In this document: one piece after another, positions 1-4,825 of the stretch
How positions within the stretch are numbered: position 1 is the stretch's first letter
Layout of the letters: every line of letters begins with the position of its first letter
Origin: Candidatus Pacearchaeota archaeon
Lineage (GTDB): Archaea > Nanobdellota > Nanobdellia > Pacearchaeales > GW2011-AR1
Reading direction: 5' to 3'
DNA length: 6,365 bases
NCBI GenBank assembly: GCA_016234025.1
Contig: JACQLL010000040.1
Location: 1-6,365 of the forward strand
Translations under genes and position numbers: made by a program
Notes under the pieces: generated by a model
Databases searched by the model: none
Told to the model about the DNA's origin: nothing
The model's input: only the letters and a program-made list of their open reading frames with translations

Positions 1-1
1 C

Positions 2-154
2 CAAATTGTCAGTTGCTACACCGAGAACCTTTTCTGCTTTGCGCAGGTTCTCGGGGCCGTCAAGAATGCAACTGTCAGCATTCTTGAGGTATTCGAGAGA
101 ACAAAAAACAATGGAGAAATATTTTGGTCTCTCGTTATAGCCATATCTCGATAA
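2..154 (+). CDS. Possible C-terminal end of a plus-strand gene (partial, doubtful)
   Basis: A reading frame enters from the left edge and stays open for 50 codons to TAA at 152-154. It ends 33 bases before the convergent stop of the 114-residue gene, which is a sensible tail-to-tail layout. The peptide is mildly hydrophobic, with a core AQVLGAVKNATVSILEVFER (residues 14-33) and an end IFWSLVIAISR. I do not recognise a family. The case against it is that the same DNA holds three strong stem-loops (positions 21-134), and the exactly antisense frame is also open to the left edge, so coding is not proven. The antisense frame has no start codon after its TGA at 169-167 apart from late CTG/TTG, which makes the plus frame the better of the two. 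Fifty open codons could still arise by chance. Confidence 0.3.
   Translation, partial: QIVSCYTENLFCFAQVLGAVKNATVSILEVFERTKNNGEIFWSLVIAISR
7..134. repeat. Cluster of three stem-loops at the left edge
   Basis: Three inverted repeats follow one another. Stem A pairs CCGAGAACCT (21-30) with AGGTTCTCGG (45-54), 10 perfect pairs with a 14-base loop. Stem B pairs TCAAGAATGC (60-69) with GCATTCTTGA (78-87), 10 perfect pairs with an 8-base loop. Stem C pairs 94-106 with 122-134, 12 of 13 pairs with a 15-base loop. In addition CAGTTGC (10-16) is complementary to GCAACTG (68-74), which covers the end of stem B's first arm and its loop, so an alternative fold or pseudoknot is possible. Chance is an unlikely source of three such stems within 125 bases. 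The element could be a structured RNA, a mobile-element end, or RNA structure at the 3' end of a gene that continues to the left. I cannot assign the strand or a known RNA family. Confidence 0.6.
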
Positions 155-181
155 GTTTACAGTATCTCAATCTATTCTTTC

Positions 182-187
182 AAAAAA
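182..187 (-). terminator. T6 tract after the 114-residue gene
   Basis: On the minus strand a run of six T follows the TAA stop (190-188) directly. Archaeal transcription commonly ends at T-rich tracts without a hairpin, so this is the probable end of the short leaderless transcript. The inference rests on position and base content only. Confidence 0.45.
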
Positions 188-532
188 TTATCTGGAACTT
201 TGTTTATAGAGTGTGGTAGTCAATTCATAAGAGCTGCTTATACCATTTATTCTGACGCCTGAATAATCAATTACTGCAAAATCCGCTCTGGCTTTTCTGC
301 CTTCTCTCCTAACAGACAAATACGCCCTGTTTTCGGCAGAACCAATTCCCTGAAAAGTAACAGCTTGCACAATTGCATGCAGCAGCCCTCTCGGAACCGA
401 AGTAAAAGTTGTTCCTACTCTTGTGCCGTTGATTATCCTCTCCTCTGCATCATTTCTTGTCAGGATTGGAAAGCCCCAAACCACCCTCGAAGTCGGTTCA
501 GTTCTTGCCACAAGACGTTCATAATCTCTCAT
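188..532 (-). CDS. Orphan 114-residue protein, leaderless gene
   Basis: I do not recognise this protein. It starts MRDYERLVARTEPTSRVVWG and ends YELTTTLYKQSSR. It has no signal peptide, membrane segment or cysteine, and is probably a small soluble cytoplasmic protein. It is rich in Arg, Ser and Thr and relatively poor in Lys, unlike the Lys-rich products upstream. The gene is supported by its promoter: a perfect TTTAAATA box (554-561) is centred about 26 bases before the ATG, as expected for a leaderless mRNA, and a T6 tract follows the stop. It lies 113 bases downstream of copA and is probably transcribed separately from it. An in-frame continuation past the stop (166 to the left edge) is open but has no start codon, so I do not join it to this gene. 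A role in metal handling is not indicated by the sequence. Confidence 0.62.
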   Translation of the reverse strand: MRDYERLVARTEPTSRVVWGFPILTRNDAEERIINGTRVGTTFTSVPRGLLHAIVQAVTFQGIGSAENRAYLSVRREGRKARADFAVIDYSGVRINGISSSYELTTTLYKQSSR

Positions 533-553
533 GAATTGTCAGAATACAATGAA

Positions 554-561
554 TATTTAAA
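554..561 (-). promoter_or_regulatory. Archaeal TATA box for the 114-residue gene
   Basis: The minus strand reads TTTAAATA, the archaeal TATA consensus. It is preceded by the purine-rich CGAGAAAA, a plausible BRE (TFB recognition element). The box centre is about 25.5 bases from the ATG at 532, so the predicted transcript start falls on or next to the start codon and no leader or Shine-Dalgarno is needed. Confidence 0.7.
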
Positions 562-563
562 TT

Positions 564-630
564 TTCTCGTTCTCGTTTGTCTAATTATCTCATTTTTCAA
601 ATCCTCATCCTTCTCCAAAAATTATCTCAT
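564..630. repeat. Short direct repeats in the copA downstream spacer
   Basis: The 11-mer AATTATCTCAT occurs at 583-593 and again at 620-630, 37 bases apart. TTCTCG is present twice in tandem at 564-575, directly upstream (in the direction of transcription) of the TATA box. The spacer from 533 to 645 otherwise holds no gene. The repeats could be regulator half-sites for the 114-residue gene or chance in AT-rich sequence. Confidence 0.4.
617..621 (-). terminator. Possible T5 terminator downstream of copA
   Basis: On the minus strand TTTTT lies 24 bases past the copA TGA (648-646). It is the only T tract of five or more between copA and the promoter at 554-561, and fits a weak archaeal terminator for the copper operon. 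There is no hairpin. Confidence 0.35.
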
Positions 631-645
631 GCTCAATTTTCTCTC

Positions 646-2595
646 TCAAATCTTCTTGCGTCGCAGTAAGTTTGCATTCGTCACAACCGTTACCGAAGAT
701 AAAGCCATTGCAATCTCGGCAATCACCGGATGCAAAACTCCTGCGATGGCTAAAGGAATTGCAACAACATTATACGCAAACGCCCAGAACAAATTTTGTT
801 TTATCTTTCTGAAAGTCGCCTTTGACAAATTAATTGCCTGCACGACTCCGACAAGAGAACCCTTAGCCAGAACAATATCTCCTGCTTCAATTGCAATGTC
901 TGTTCCCGTTCCCATGGCAATGCCGACGTTGCTCTGCTTCAAAGCCGGCGCGTCATTAATGCCATCGCCGACAAATGCAACCATCCCTTCTTTCTGCAGC
1001 TCTTCGACTTTTCTCGCTTTATCTTCAGGAAGGACATTCGCAATAACTTCATCAATCCCAACTTGAGAAGCGATAGCCCTCGCGGTAACCTCATTGTCCC
1101 CGGTAATCATAACACTCTTGAATCCTCCCCTGTTCAATTCCTTAATCGCAGAAACAGAATCTTCCTTAACAGCGTCGGCAATTCCAATAACTCCGATAGC
1201 TTTTTCATTTTCAGCGACGACAATCGCGGTAAAACCCTTCTCCTCAAATTTCTTTATCATTGCTTTAAACTCATTGAGAGAAATTTTCTTCTCTTCCATC
1301 AACCTCGTGTTCCCGATTGTAATTTTTTTATTTCCAATGTTCCCCTCCAAGCCGCGACCTCTCAAAATTTTAAATCCTTTAACTTCTCTATATTTTTTTA
1401 AACCGGCTTTAGCAACAACCGCCTTAGACAAAGGATGCTCTGACAATTTTTCCAAACTCGCGGCAATCTCGAGCAAATATTTTTCTCCGACCTTAGAATA
1501 AATATCCCTGACCTCCGGCTTTCCTTTGGTTATCGTCCCTGTCTTGTCGAAAACAACTATTTTTACTTCCTTCATAGTTTGTATCGCCTCTCCCTTTCTG
1601 ATTAAAATTCCTCTTTTAGCACCCATGCCGGAGCCGACCATTAACGCCGTCGGCGTTGCCAAACCCAAAGCACACGGACAGGCAATAACCAACACTGCAA
1701 TTCCAACGCCAAGCGATCTGCTCAAGTCACCCGTGAAAATCCACCAATTCAAAAATGTCAAAACCGCAATTACAAGAATAACTGGAACGAAAACACCGGT
1801 GATTTTGTCGGCCAATTTTTGTATCGGCACTTTCGTGCTTTGCGCCGACTCAACTAACTCAATAATGTGCGCGAGAAAAGTGTCGCTTCCAATTTTCGTT
1901 GCTTTAACATACAAAACTCCGTCTTGATTTATCGTCGCCCCAATTACCAAACTTTTAACCTTCTTGTCAGAGGGTATTGATTCCCCAGTAACCATTGATT
2001 CATCGACGGCACTTTCGCCTTTCACAACAATTCCGTCAGTCGGAATTTTTTCTCCAGGCTTGATAATCATAGTATCCCCTACCTTCACATCGGAAATTTC
2101 AACTTCAATTTCTTTATTGCCTCTTAAAACTCTTGCCTTCTTCGCTCCCAACTCCAAAAGTTTTCTTATTTCTTGCGACGCCCTTCCTCTTGCTTTCGCT
2201 TCAACGTATTTTCCCGTCGTGAAAAAAGCCATAATCATTGCGGCAACTCCTGAATAATCCAGGACAACTCCGAAGAAGGCAAATATTCCGGTGAGATATG
2301 CAATGACCGTTCCCAAAGCAATCAGAGAGTCCATGTTAAAGTAAAAAGTAAACAAGCCCCTGACTCCGCTTTTGATTGTGTCCCAACCGAAAATGAAAAC
2401 AACAGGAAAGCCGACTGCTAAAATAAAAATTGAATTAAATGGAGGCTGTATGACTAAGATATCGAAAAATCTTTCAAGCAACATTAAGACTGCGATAGGA
2501 ATTGTGAAAATCCACGACCAAAGTAGTTTAGTTTTCCAACTCGTTATTTCGGAGTCCTCGACGGGAGATTCGTGATGTTCGTGTTGGGAGGTCAT
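646..2595 (-). CDS. copA: Cu(I)/Ag(I)-type P1B ATPase CopA without HMA domain
   Basis: This is a membrane pump that uses ATP to export Cu(I), or Ag(I), from the cytoplasm. All P1B core motifs are present: actuator TGES (203-206), membrane CPC (306-308, in IACPCALGLATPTA), phosphorylation site DKTGT (350-354, Asp350), HP of the nucleotide-binding domain (387-388), MITGD (496-500) and GDGINDAP (543-550). The YN pair (608-609) in the seventh helix and M630-xx-SS (633-634) in the last helix are the copper-binding signature of the P1B-1 group, so copper is favoured over Zn/Cd. At 649 residues it lacks the usual N-terminal HMA domain; a short His-rich lead, HEHH (5-8), takes its place. The separate CopZ in the same operon can supply the metal. 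It is the last gene of the operon. The ATG is 3 bases after the previous stop (TAG), with GGAGGT about 15 bases upstream inside the preceding gene. It is noticeably GC-richer than the two genes before it. Confidence 0.96.
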   Translation of the reverse strand: MTSQHEHHESPVEDSEITSWKTKLLWSWIFTIPIAVLMLLERFFDILVIQPPFNSIFILAVGFPVVFIFGWDTIKSGVRGLFTFYFNMDSLIALGTVIAYLTGIFAFFGVVLDYSGVAAMIMAFFTTGKYVEAKARGRASQEIRKLLELGAKKARVLRGNKEIEVEISDVKVGDTMIIKPGEKIPTDGIVVKGESAVDESMVTGESIPSDKKVKSLVIGATINQDGVLYVKATKIGSDTFLAHIIELVESAQSTKVPIQKLADKITGVFVPVILVIAVLTFLNWWIFTGDLSRSLGVGIAVLVIACPCALGLATPTALMVGSGMGAKRGILIRKGEAIQTMKEVKIVVFDKTGTITKGKPEVRDIYSKVGEKYLLEIAASLEKLSEHPLSKAVVAKAGLKKYREVKGFKILRGRGLEGNIGNKKITIGNTRLMEEKKISLNEFKAMIKKFEEKGFTAIVVAENEKAIGVIGIADAVKEDSVSAIKELNRGGFKSVMITGDNEVTARAIASQVGIDEVIANVLPEDKARKVEELQKEGMVAFVGDGINDAPALKQSNVGIAMGTGTDIAIEAGDIVLAKGSLVGVVQAINLSKATFRKIKQNLFWAFAYNVVAIPLAIAGVLHPVIAEIAMALSSVTVVTNANLLRRKKI

Positions 2596-2598
2596 TTT

Positions 2599-3072
2599 CT
2601 ATCTAATAAAACCTCCATGAACTAAACAACGATATACTATTTTATTTTTGAAAAGTATCGATTCTTCACCAGAAAAATTTCCGAGATCCCCATCAAAAGA
2701 AAATTTGTAAGTCCATTCTCCATAGGAAAAATATGAAGGGCCTCTTACTGGCACATTATTTTCATAATCTTGCATTAACGCCTGCCTCAAAAAATCATAA
2801 ACCTCTTTCTCGTCTATTTCTTTATCAATAATAAAACCAAAATAATTTGCTCCCCAGATTGGCTTCTTCTTTTCATAGATAATTTCTTCTCCAATAAAAT
2901 CTCTTCCTCCAAAGTAAGTATCGTGATAAATTAAATCTCCCTTCTCAAAATGATAATCTTCAGAATTTAACCTAGACGATTCAACTTTGGAAGCATTTTT
3001 ATTGGCATAAGTATTCTTGTTCGCCTTACTCAAGAAATTTTTTATCTTAGATGTCTTGTCTATACTCTCCAT
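2599..3072 (-). CDS. DUF5680 domain protein
   Basis: A 157-residue soluble protein that matches my memory of the DUF5680 family along its whole length: the lead KNFLSKANKNTYANKNASKV (11-30), SSR (32-34), then YHFEKGDLIYHDTYFGGRDF (40-59), GEE (61-63), PIWGANYFGF (71-80), and the end RGPSYFSYGEW (110-120) plus VHGGFIR. The biochemical function of this family is unknown to me. I chose the ATG at 3072 because AAGGAG lies 5 bases before it. A start 11 codons earlier (3105) would overlap the methyltransferase and has no comparable site. It sits 2 bases after the methyltransferase stop and 3 bases before copA, so all three should share one mRNA. Nothing in its sequence suggests metal binding. Its AT-rich DNA matches the methyltransferase, and the two may have arrived together. 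Confidence 0.85.
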   Translation of the reverse strand: MESIDKTSKIKNFLSKANKNTYANKNASKVESSRLNSEDYHFEKGDLIYHDTYFGGRDFIGEEIIYEKKKPIWGANYFGFIIDKEIDEKEVYDFLRQALMQDYENNVPVRGPSYFSYGEWTYKFSFDGDLGNFSGEESILFKNKIVYRCLVHGGFIR

Positions 3073-3074
3073 CT

Positions 3075-3731
3075 TTACTCCTTCCTCGCTAAAATAAAAT
3101 AACATGTATTATGATAAAAACTCTGTCGTCTTAAAATATTAAAATTAGTTCTAAGCAATGATTCCAGAGTCCTCTGAGAAGAGTCTATAGTCGTAAGTTG
3201 CGACGGCTCACCAGCCACTTTTAGTAATTTTAATTCGTCGTCGCTCAGCGTTAGACGTTCTTTAATCGCTTTTCTGCTCTCTTCACCAGTTAATTCTCCC
3301 CATCTTTGCATATGTTCGCCTTCAAAACCAGTTACTACAAATAATCCTCCTTGCCTCAAAGCTCTATAAACACCTCGGCTTATAATATCAATATCATCAA
3401 AATAAGCCATATTAGACGCGCAAAAGACTCCATCAAATTCTTCATTATAATCCATATTTTGTGCATTTATTAAAACAGGATGAAATTTAGAAGAGCCAAT
3501 TTTTCTTCTTACATAATCTAAACTTTTTCGATTTATATCAATACAATAAACAAGCTTCCCCATCTCAACTAATCTCTTTGCAACATTTCCAATTCCAGTT
3601 CCTAAGTCTAATATTTTGTCTTTTCTATTTAAAGCATTTGCTATTATCTCGGTTTGTTCTCTATCAAAATTTGTAGAACTCCAAATCTTATCAAACAATT
3701 CAAATCCCCAAACTTCGTAAATAGGTTTCAT
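3075..3731 (-). CDS. Class I SAM-dependent methyltransferase
   Basis: A 218-residue cytoplasmic methyltransferase of the Rossmann (class I) fold; the substrate is unknown. Motif I is ILDLGTGIGNVA (40-51). The acidic residue at the end of strand 2 is Asp65 in VYCIDIN (62-67), which would hold the SAM ribose. A QNMDY segment (91-95) and the strand FDGVFCASNMAYF (99-111) match motifs II/III, followed by the LRQGGLFVVTGF strand (125-136). The three cysteines (63, 104, 210) are not in the arrangement known for arsenite methyltransferase ArsM, so a metal-methylating role is not supported. The ATG at 3731 lies 1 base after the copZ stop. An in-frame start 13 codons upstream (3770) would run back into copZ and is not preferred. 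The gene is AT-rich (one 60-base line counts 23% GC), against about 45-50% in parts of copA, and looks inserted between copZ and copA. Confidence 0.88.
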   Translation of the reverse strand: MKPIYEVWGFELFDKIWSSTNFDREQTEIIANALNRKDKILDLGTGIGNVAKRLVEMGKLVYCIDINRKSLDYVRRKIGSSKFHPVLINAQNMDYNEEFDGVFCASNMAYFDDIDIISRGVYRALRQGGLFVVTGFEGEHMQRWGELTGEESRKAIKERLTLSDDELKLLKVAGEPSQLTTIDSSQRTLESLLRTNFNILRRQSFYHNTCYFILARKE

Positions 3732-3732
3732 T

Positions 3733-3945
3733 TCATTCCACCCTCGCCACTTTATACCCAACTCGTGCAACAGCTTTCTTCAAATCATCGTCGGAAACTG
3801 AATCATCGCATTCTACATTTCCTTTCTTCATCATCAGACTCACCGAAGCTTCCTTGACTCCGGAAACTTTCTTCAAACTTCTCTCGATATTCGACGCGCA
3901 AGAAGCACAGTGCATTCCTTCAATTGTCAGTTTAACTTTTTTCAT
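3733..3945 (-). CDS. copZ: CopZ-like copper chaperone (single HMA domain)
   Basis: A 70-residue cytoplasmic metal carrier formed by one HMA domain (ferredoxin-like fold). The metal-binding loop is GMHCASC (10-16), with Cys13 and Cys16 as ligands for Cu(I). The family's C-terminal GYKV is at 63-66. A third cysteine (46) lies in the middle of the domain and is not a usual ligand. The start at 3945 is fixed by a strong AAGGAGGT with 5 bases of spacing. A longer reading from 4005 would add 20 residues inside the regulator gene and is rejected. The coding region overlaps the 3' end of the regulator by 14 bases, so the two are co-transcribed and probably translationally linked. CopZ would hand Cu(I) to CopA, whose own HMA domain is missing, and may also deliver metal to the regulator. 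Confidence 0.92.
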   Translation of the reverse strand: MKKVKLTIEGMHCASCASNIERSLKKVSGVKEASVSLMMKKGNVECDDSVSDDDLKKAVARVGYKVARVE

Positions 3946-4309
3946 TTTTACCTCCTTGCATATCATGAAGTATATGAACGCAATACTTAGACATATGTTT
4001 GTCAATCAAGTCCATTAAAGGTTTAATTGTTTTTTCATTTAATTTGTAATATCTAAATTTTCCCTCAATCTCAGAAACTACGAATCCGCAGTTTTTCAAT
4101 CTAGCCAAATCATGAGACACAGCTGTTTGGTCTGCTCCTATCTCATCGACAATTTCAGAAACATTTTTTTTCCCGCGTCGCAGAATATTAATTATCCTCA
4201 ATCTGGACTCGCTTACCAATGTTCCGAAAAAAATCTTATAAGCTCCGTAAATAGCTTTCTCGCCAAACCCCTCACGGTGCGCATGGTGCAACATGGTCTT
4301 ATTCATCAT
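3932..4309 (-). CDS. ArsR/SmtB-family metal-responsive repressor
   Basis: A 125-residue winged helix-turn-helix repressor that should bind DNA as a dimer and release it on metal binding. The DNA-binding part is KNVSEIVDEIGADQTAVSHD (48-67) with LARLKNCGFV (68-77), and the wing is EIEGKFRYYKL (80-90). The usual ArsR-type ELCVC site in the recognition region is absent. Possible ligands lie at the ends: HHAH (8-11) at the N-terminus, and D103, H105, C110, H112 and H115 on the C-terminal helix, where SmtB/CzrA proteins carry their alpha-5 site. Its position before copZ and copA suggests Cu(I), but the sequence does not fix the metal. The promoter and an inverted repeat directly before and over the start support self-repression. 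ATG codons at 4309 and 4306 are both possible; 4309 fits leaderless transcription from the TATA box. This is the first gene of the operon. Confidence 0.9.
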   Translation of the reverse strand: MMNKTMLHHAHREGFGEKAIYGAYKIFFGTLVSESRLRIINILRRGKKNVSEIVDEIGADQTAVSHDLARLKNCGFVVSEIEGKFRYYKLNEKTIKPLMDLIDKHMSKYCVHILHDMQGGKNEKS

Positions 4310-4330
4310 ATGTCTATATATTACATATGA
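4306..4330. promoter_or_regulatory. Inverted-repeat operator over the regulator start
   Basis: TCATATGT (4306-4313) and ACATATGA (4323-4330) form a perfect 8-bp inverted repeat with a 9-base AT-rich spacer. It lies between the TATA box and the first codons and covers the predicted transcription start. Bound regulator would block RNA polymerase loading or escape. ArsR/SmtB proteins usually bind dyads of about this size, so self-repression of the copper operon is the natural reading. Confidence 0.72.
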
Positions 4331-4331
4331 C

Positions 4332-4339
4332 TATTTAAA
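4332..4339 (-). promoter_or_regulatory. Archaeal TATA box of the copper operon
   Basis: The minus strand reads TTTAAATA, centred about 26.5 bases before the ATG at 4309, so the transcript should begin at or next to the start codon. The preceding bases GGAATG are purine-rich and may serve as BRE. No Shine-Dalgarno precedes the regulator gene, which agrees with a leaderless mRNA. The box lies in the 54-base gap after the upstream operon, which shows no clear T-tract terminator, so read-through from that operon is possible. Confidence 0.75.
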
Positions 4340-4363
4340 CATTCCTGCTCTTGACAATCTATT

Positions 4364-4579
4364 TTATCTTACAATATCCAGATGATATCCTCTCTTCCTC
4401 AGAAAAGATACGATCTTTTCAGGATCAATTTTTCCCCTAACTACGACACGAACTTTTTCCTTGGGTATATCAACCTTTACGTCCTTTATTAAAAAGTTCT
4501 GCATAAGTGTCTTCTTCATAAGTTCTGCGCACCAGCTGCAATAAACTCCCTTCTTTATCAGAAAATTCATGTCTTTCAT
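4364..4579 (-). CDS. Divergent HMA-like protein with CSWC motif
   Basis: A 71-residue soluble protein shaped like one heavy-metal-associated domain: strand MNFLIKK (4-10), loop GVYCSWC (11-17), helix AELMKKTL (18-25), strands IKDVKVDIP and KVRVVVRGK, helix DPEKIVSFLRKRGYHLDIV. Cys14 and Cys17 are at the usual metal-binding positions. The normally conserved Met before the first Cys is Val12, the inside pair is Ser-Trp, and a His (66) follows GY near the C-terminus. The whole protein is strongly basic. It could carry metal for the envelope proteins encoded upstream, or act as a CxxC thiol protein. The start overlaps the preceding TAA (TAATG), and a second ATG three codons on (4570) is possible. 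It is the last gene of the right-hand operon, 54 bases before the copper-operon regulator. Confidence 0.75.
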   Translation of the reverse strand: MKDMNFLIKKGVYCSWCAELMKKTLMQNFLIKDVKVDIPKEKVRVVVRGKIDPEKIVSFLRKRGYHLDIVR

Positions 4580-4824
4580 TAGTCAAAATATTTCAAACAC
4601 TCTCTCGTTTCTGCATGATGCCCCAAATGTTCTTTCCATGAATCCAAATCTTGCCCATTTGGCAATTTACATTTCTCGGGAATATTGTTCGAGTATTCTG
4701 CATATCCAACGACATTCCCATTTAAAGCGTTAATTTTTCCCACATGCGCGAGACCAAAACTTGCCATAGCCAATAAGAGAACAAAGACGGTTAGTACCCC
4801 ATATGAAAACGATTTCCATTCCAC
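4579..4824 (-). CDS. Small exported or membrane-anchored Cys/His protein
   Basis: An 81-residue protein with one hydrophobic segment (about 8-26, YGVLTVFVLLLAMASFGLA) that serves as a signal peptide or anchor. A hydrophilic outside part follows, ending in KCKLPNGQDLDSWKEHLGHH (51-70) and ECLKYF (75-80). Cys52, Cys76, His66, His69 and His70 could form a metal site or, for the cysteines, a disulfide. I recall similar short C-termini in archaeal genomes but know no named family or function. The start is GTG at 4824: GGAGGT lies 10 bases upstream, inside the last codons of the preceding gene, and only 1 base separates the genes. The downstream HMA-like gene overlaps its stop. This arrangement suggests it acts with the membrane and PCNCGC proteins at the cell surface. 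Confidence 0.72.
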   Translation of the reverse strand: MEWKSFSYGVLTVFVLLLAMASFGLAHVGKINALNGNVVGYAEYSNNIPEKCKLPNGQDLDSWKEHLGHHAETRECLKYFD

Positions 4825-4825
4825 T

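Noticed and set aside
1..166. Minus-strand open frame to the left edge, reading RYGYNERPKYFSIVF and further
   Set aside because: It looks protein-like, but it follows a TGA (169-167) and has no ATG, GTG or TTG before the last codon in the window. It is the exact antisense of the plus frame 2-154, and the stem-loops explain part of its order.
535..550. ATTGT/ACAAT dyad between TATA box and ATG of the orphan gene
   Set aside because: Only 5 bp per arm; chance is likely in AT-rich DNA.
365..2575. Several long plus-strand frames opposite copA and the orphan gene
   Set aside because: They are antisense shadows of clear minus-strand coding. They have low-complexity Ser/Phe/Pro-rich products and no promoter or ribosome site.
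3075..3731. Arsenite methyltransferase ArsM next to an ArsR-type regulator
   Set aside because: The three cysteines do not fit the ArsM pattern, the regulator lacks the arsenic-type Cys site, and the operon has copper genes.
3654..3857. Plus-strand frame across the methyltransferase/copZ junction
   Set aside because: It lies opposite two confirmed genes and has no family match or start signal.
3991..3998. ACATATGT palindrome resembling the operator half-site
   Set aside because: It lies within the regulator's coding sequence, has no second half at operator spacing, and is a simple AT-rich palindrome.
3946..4005. Twenty-residue N-terminal extension of CopZ
   Set aside because: It lies inside the regulator's coding region, and the strong AAGGAGGT sits at the right distance from the ATG at 3945.
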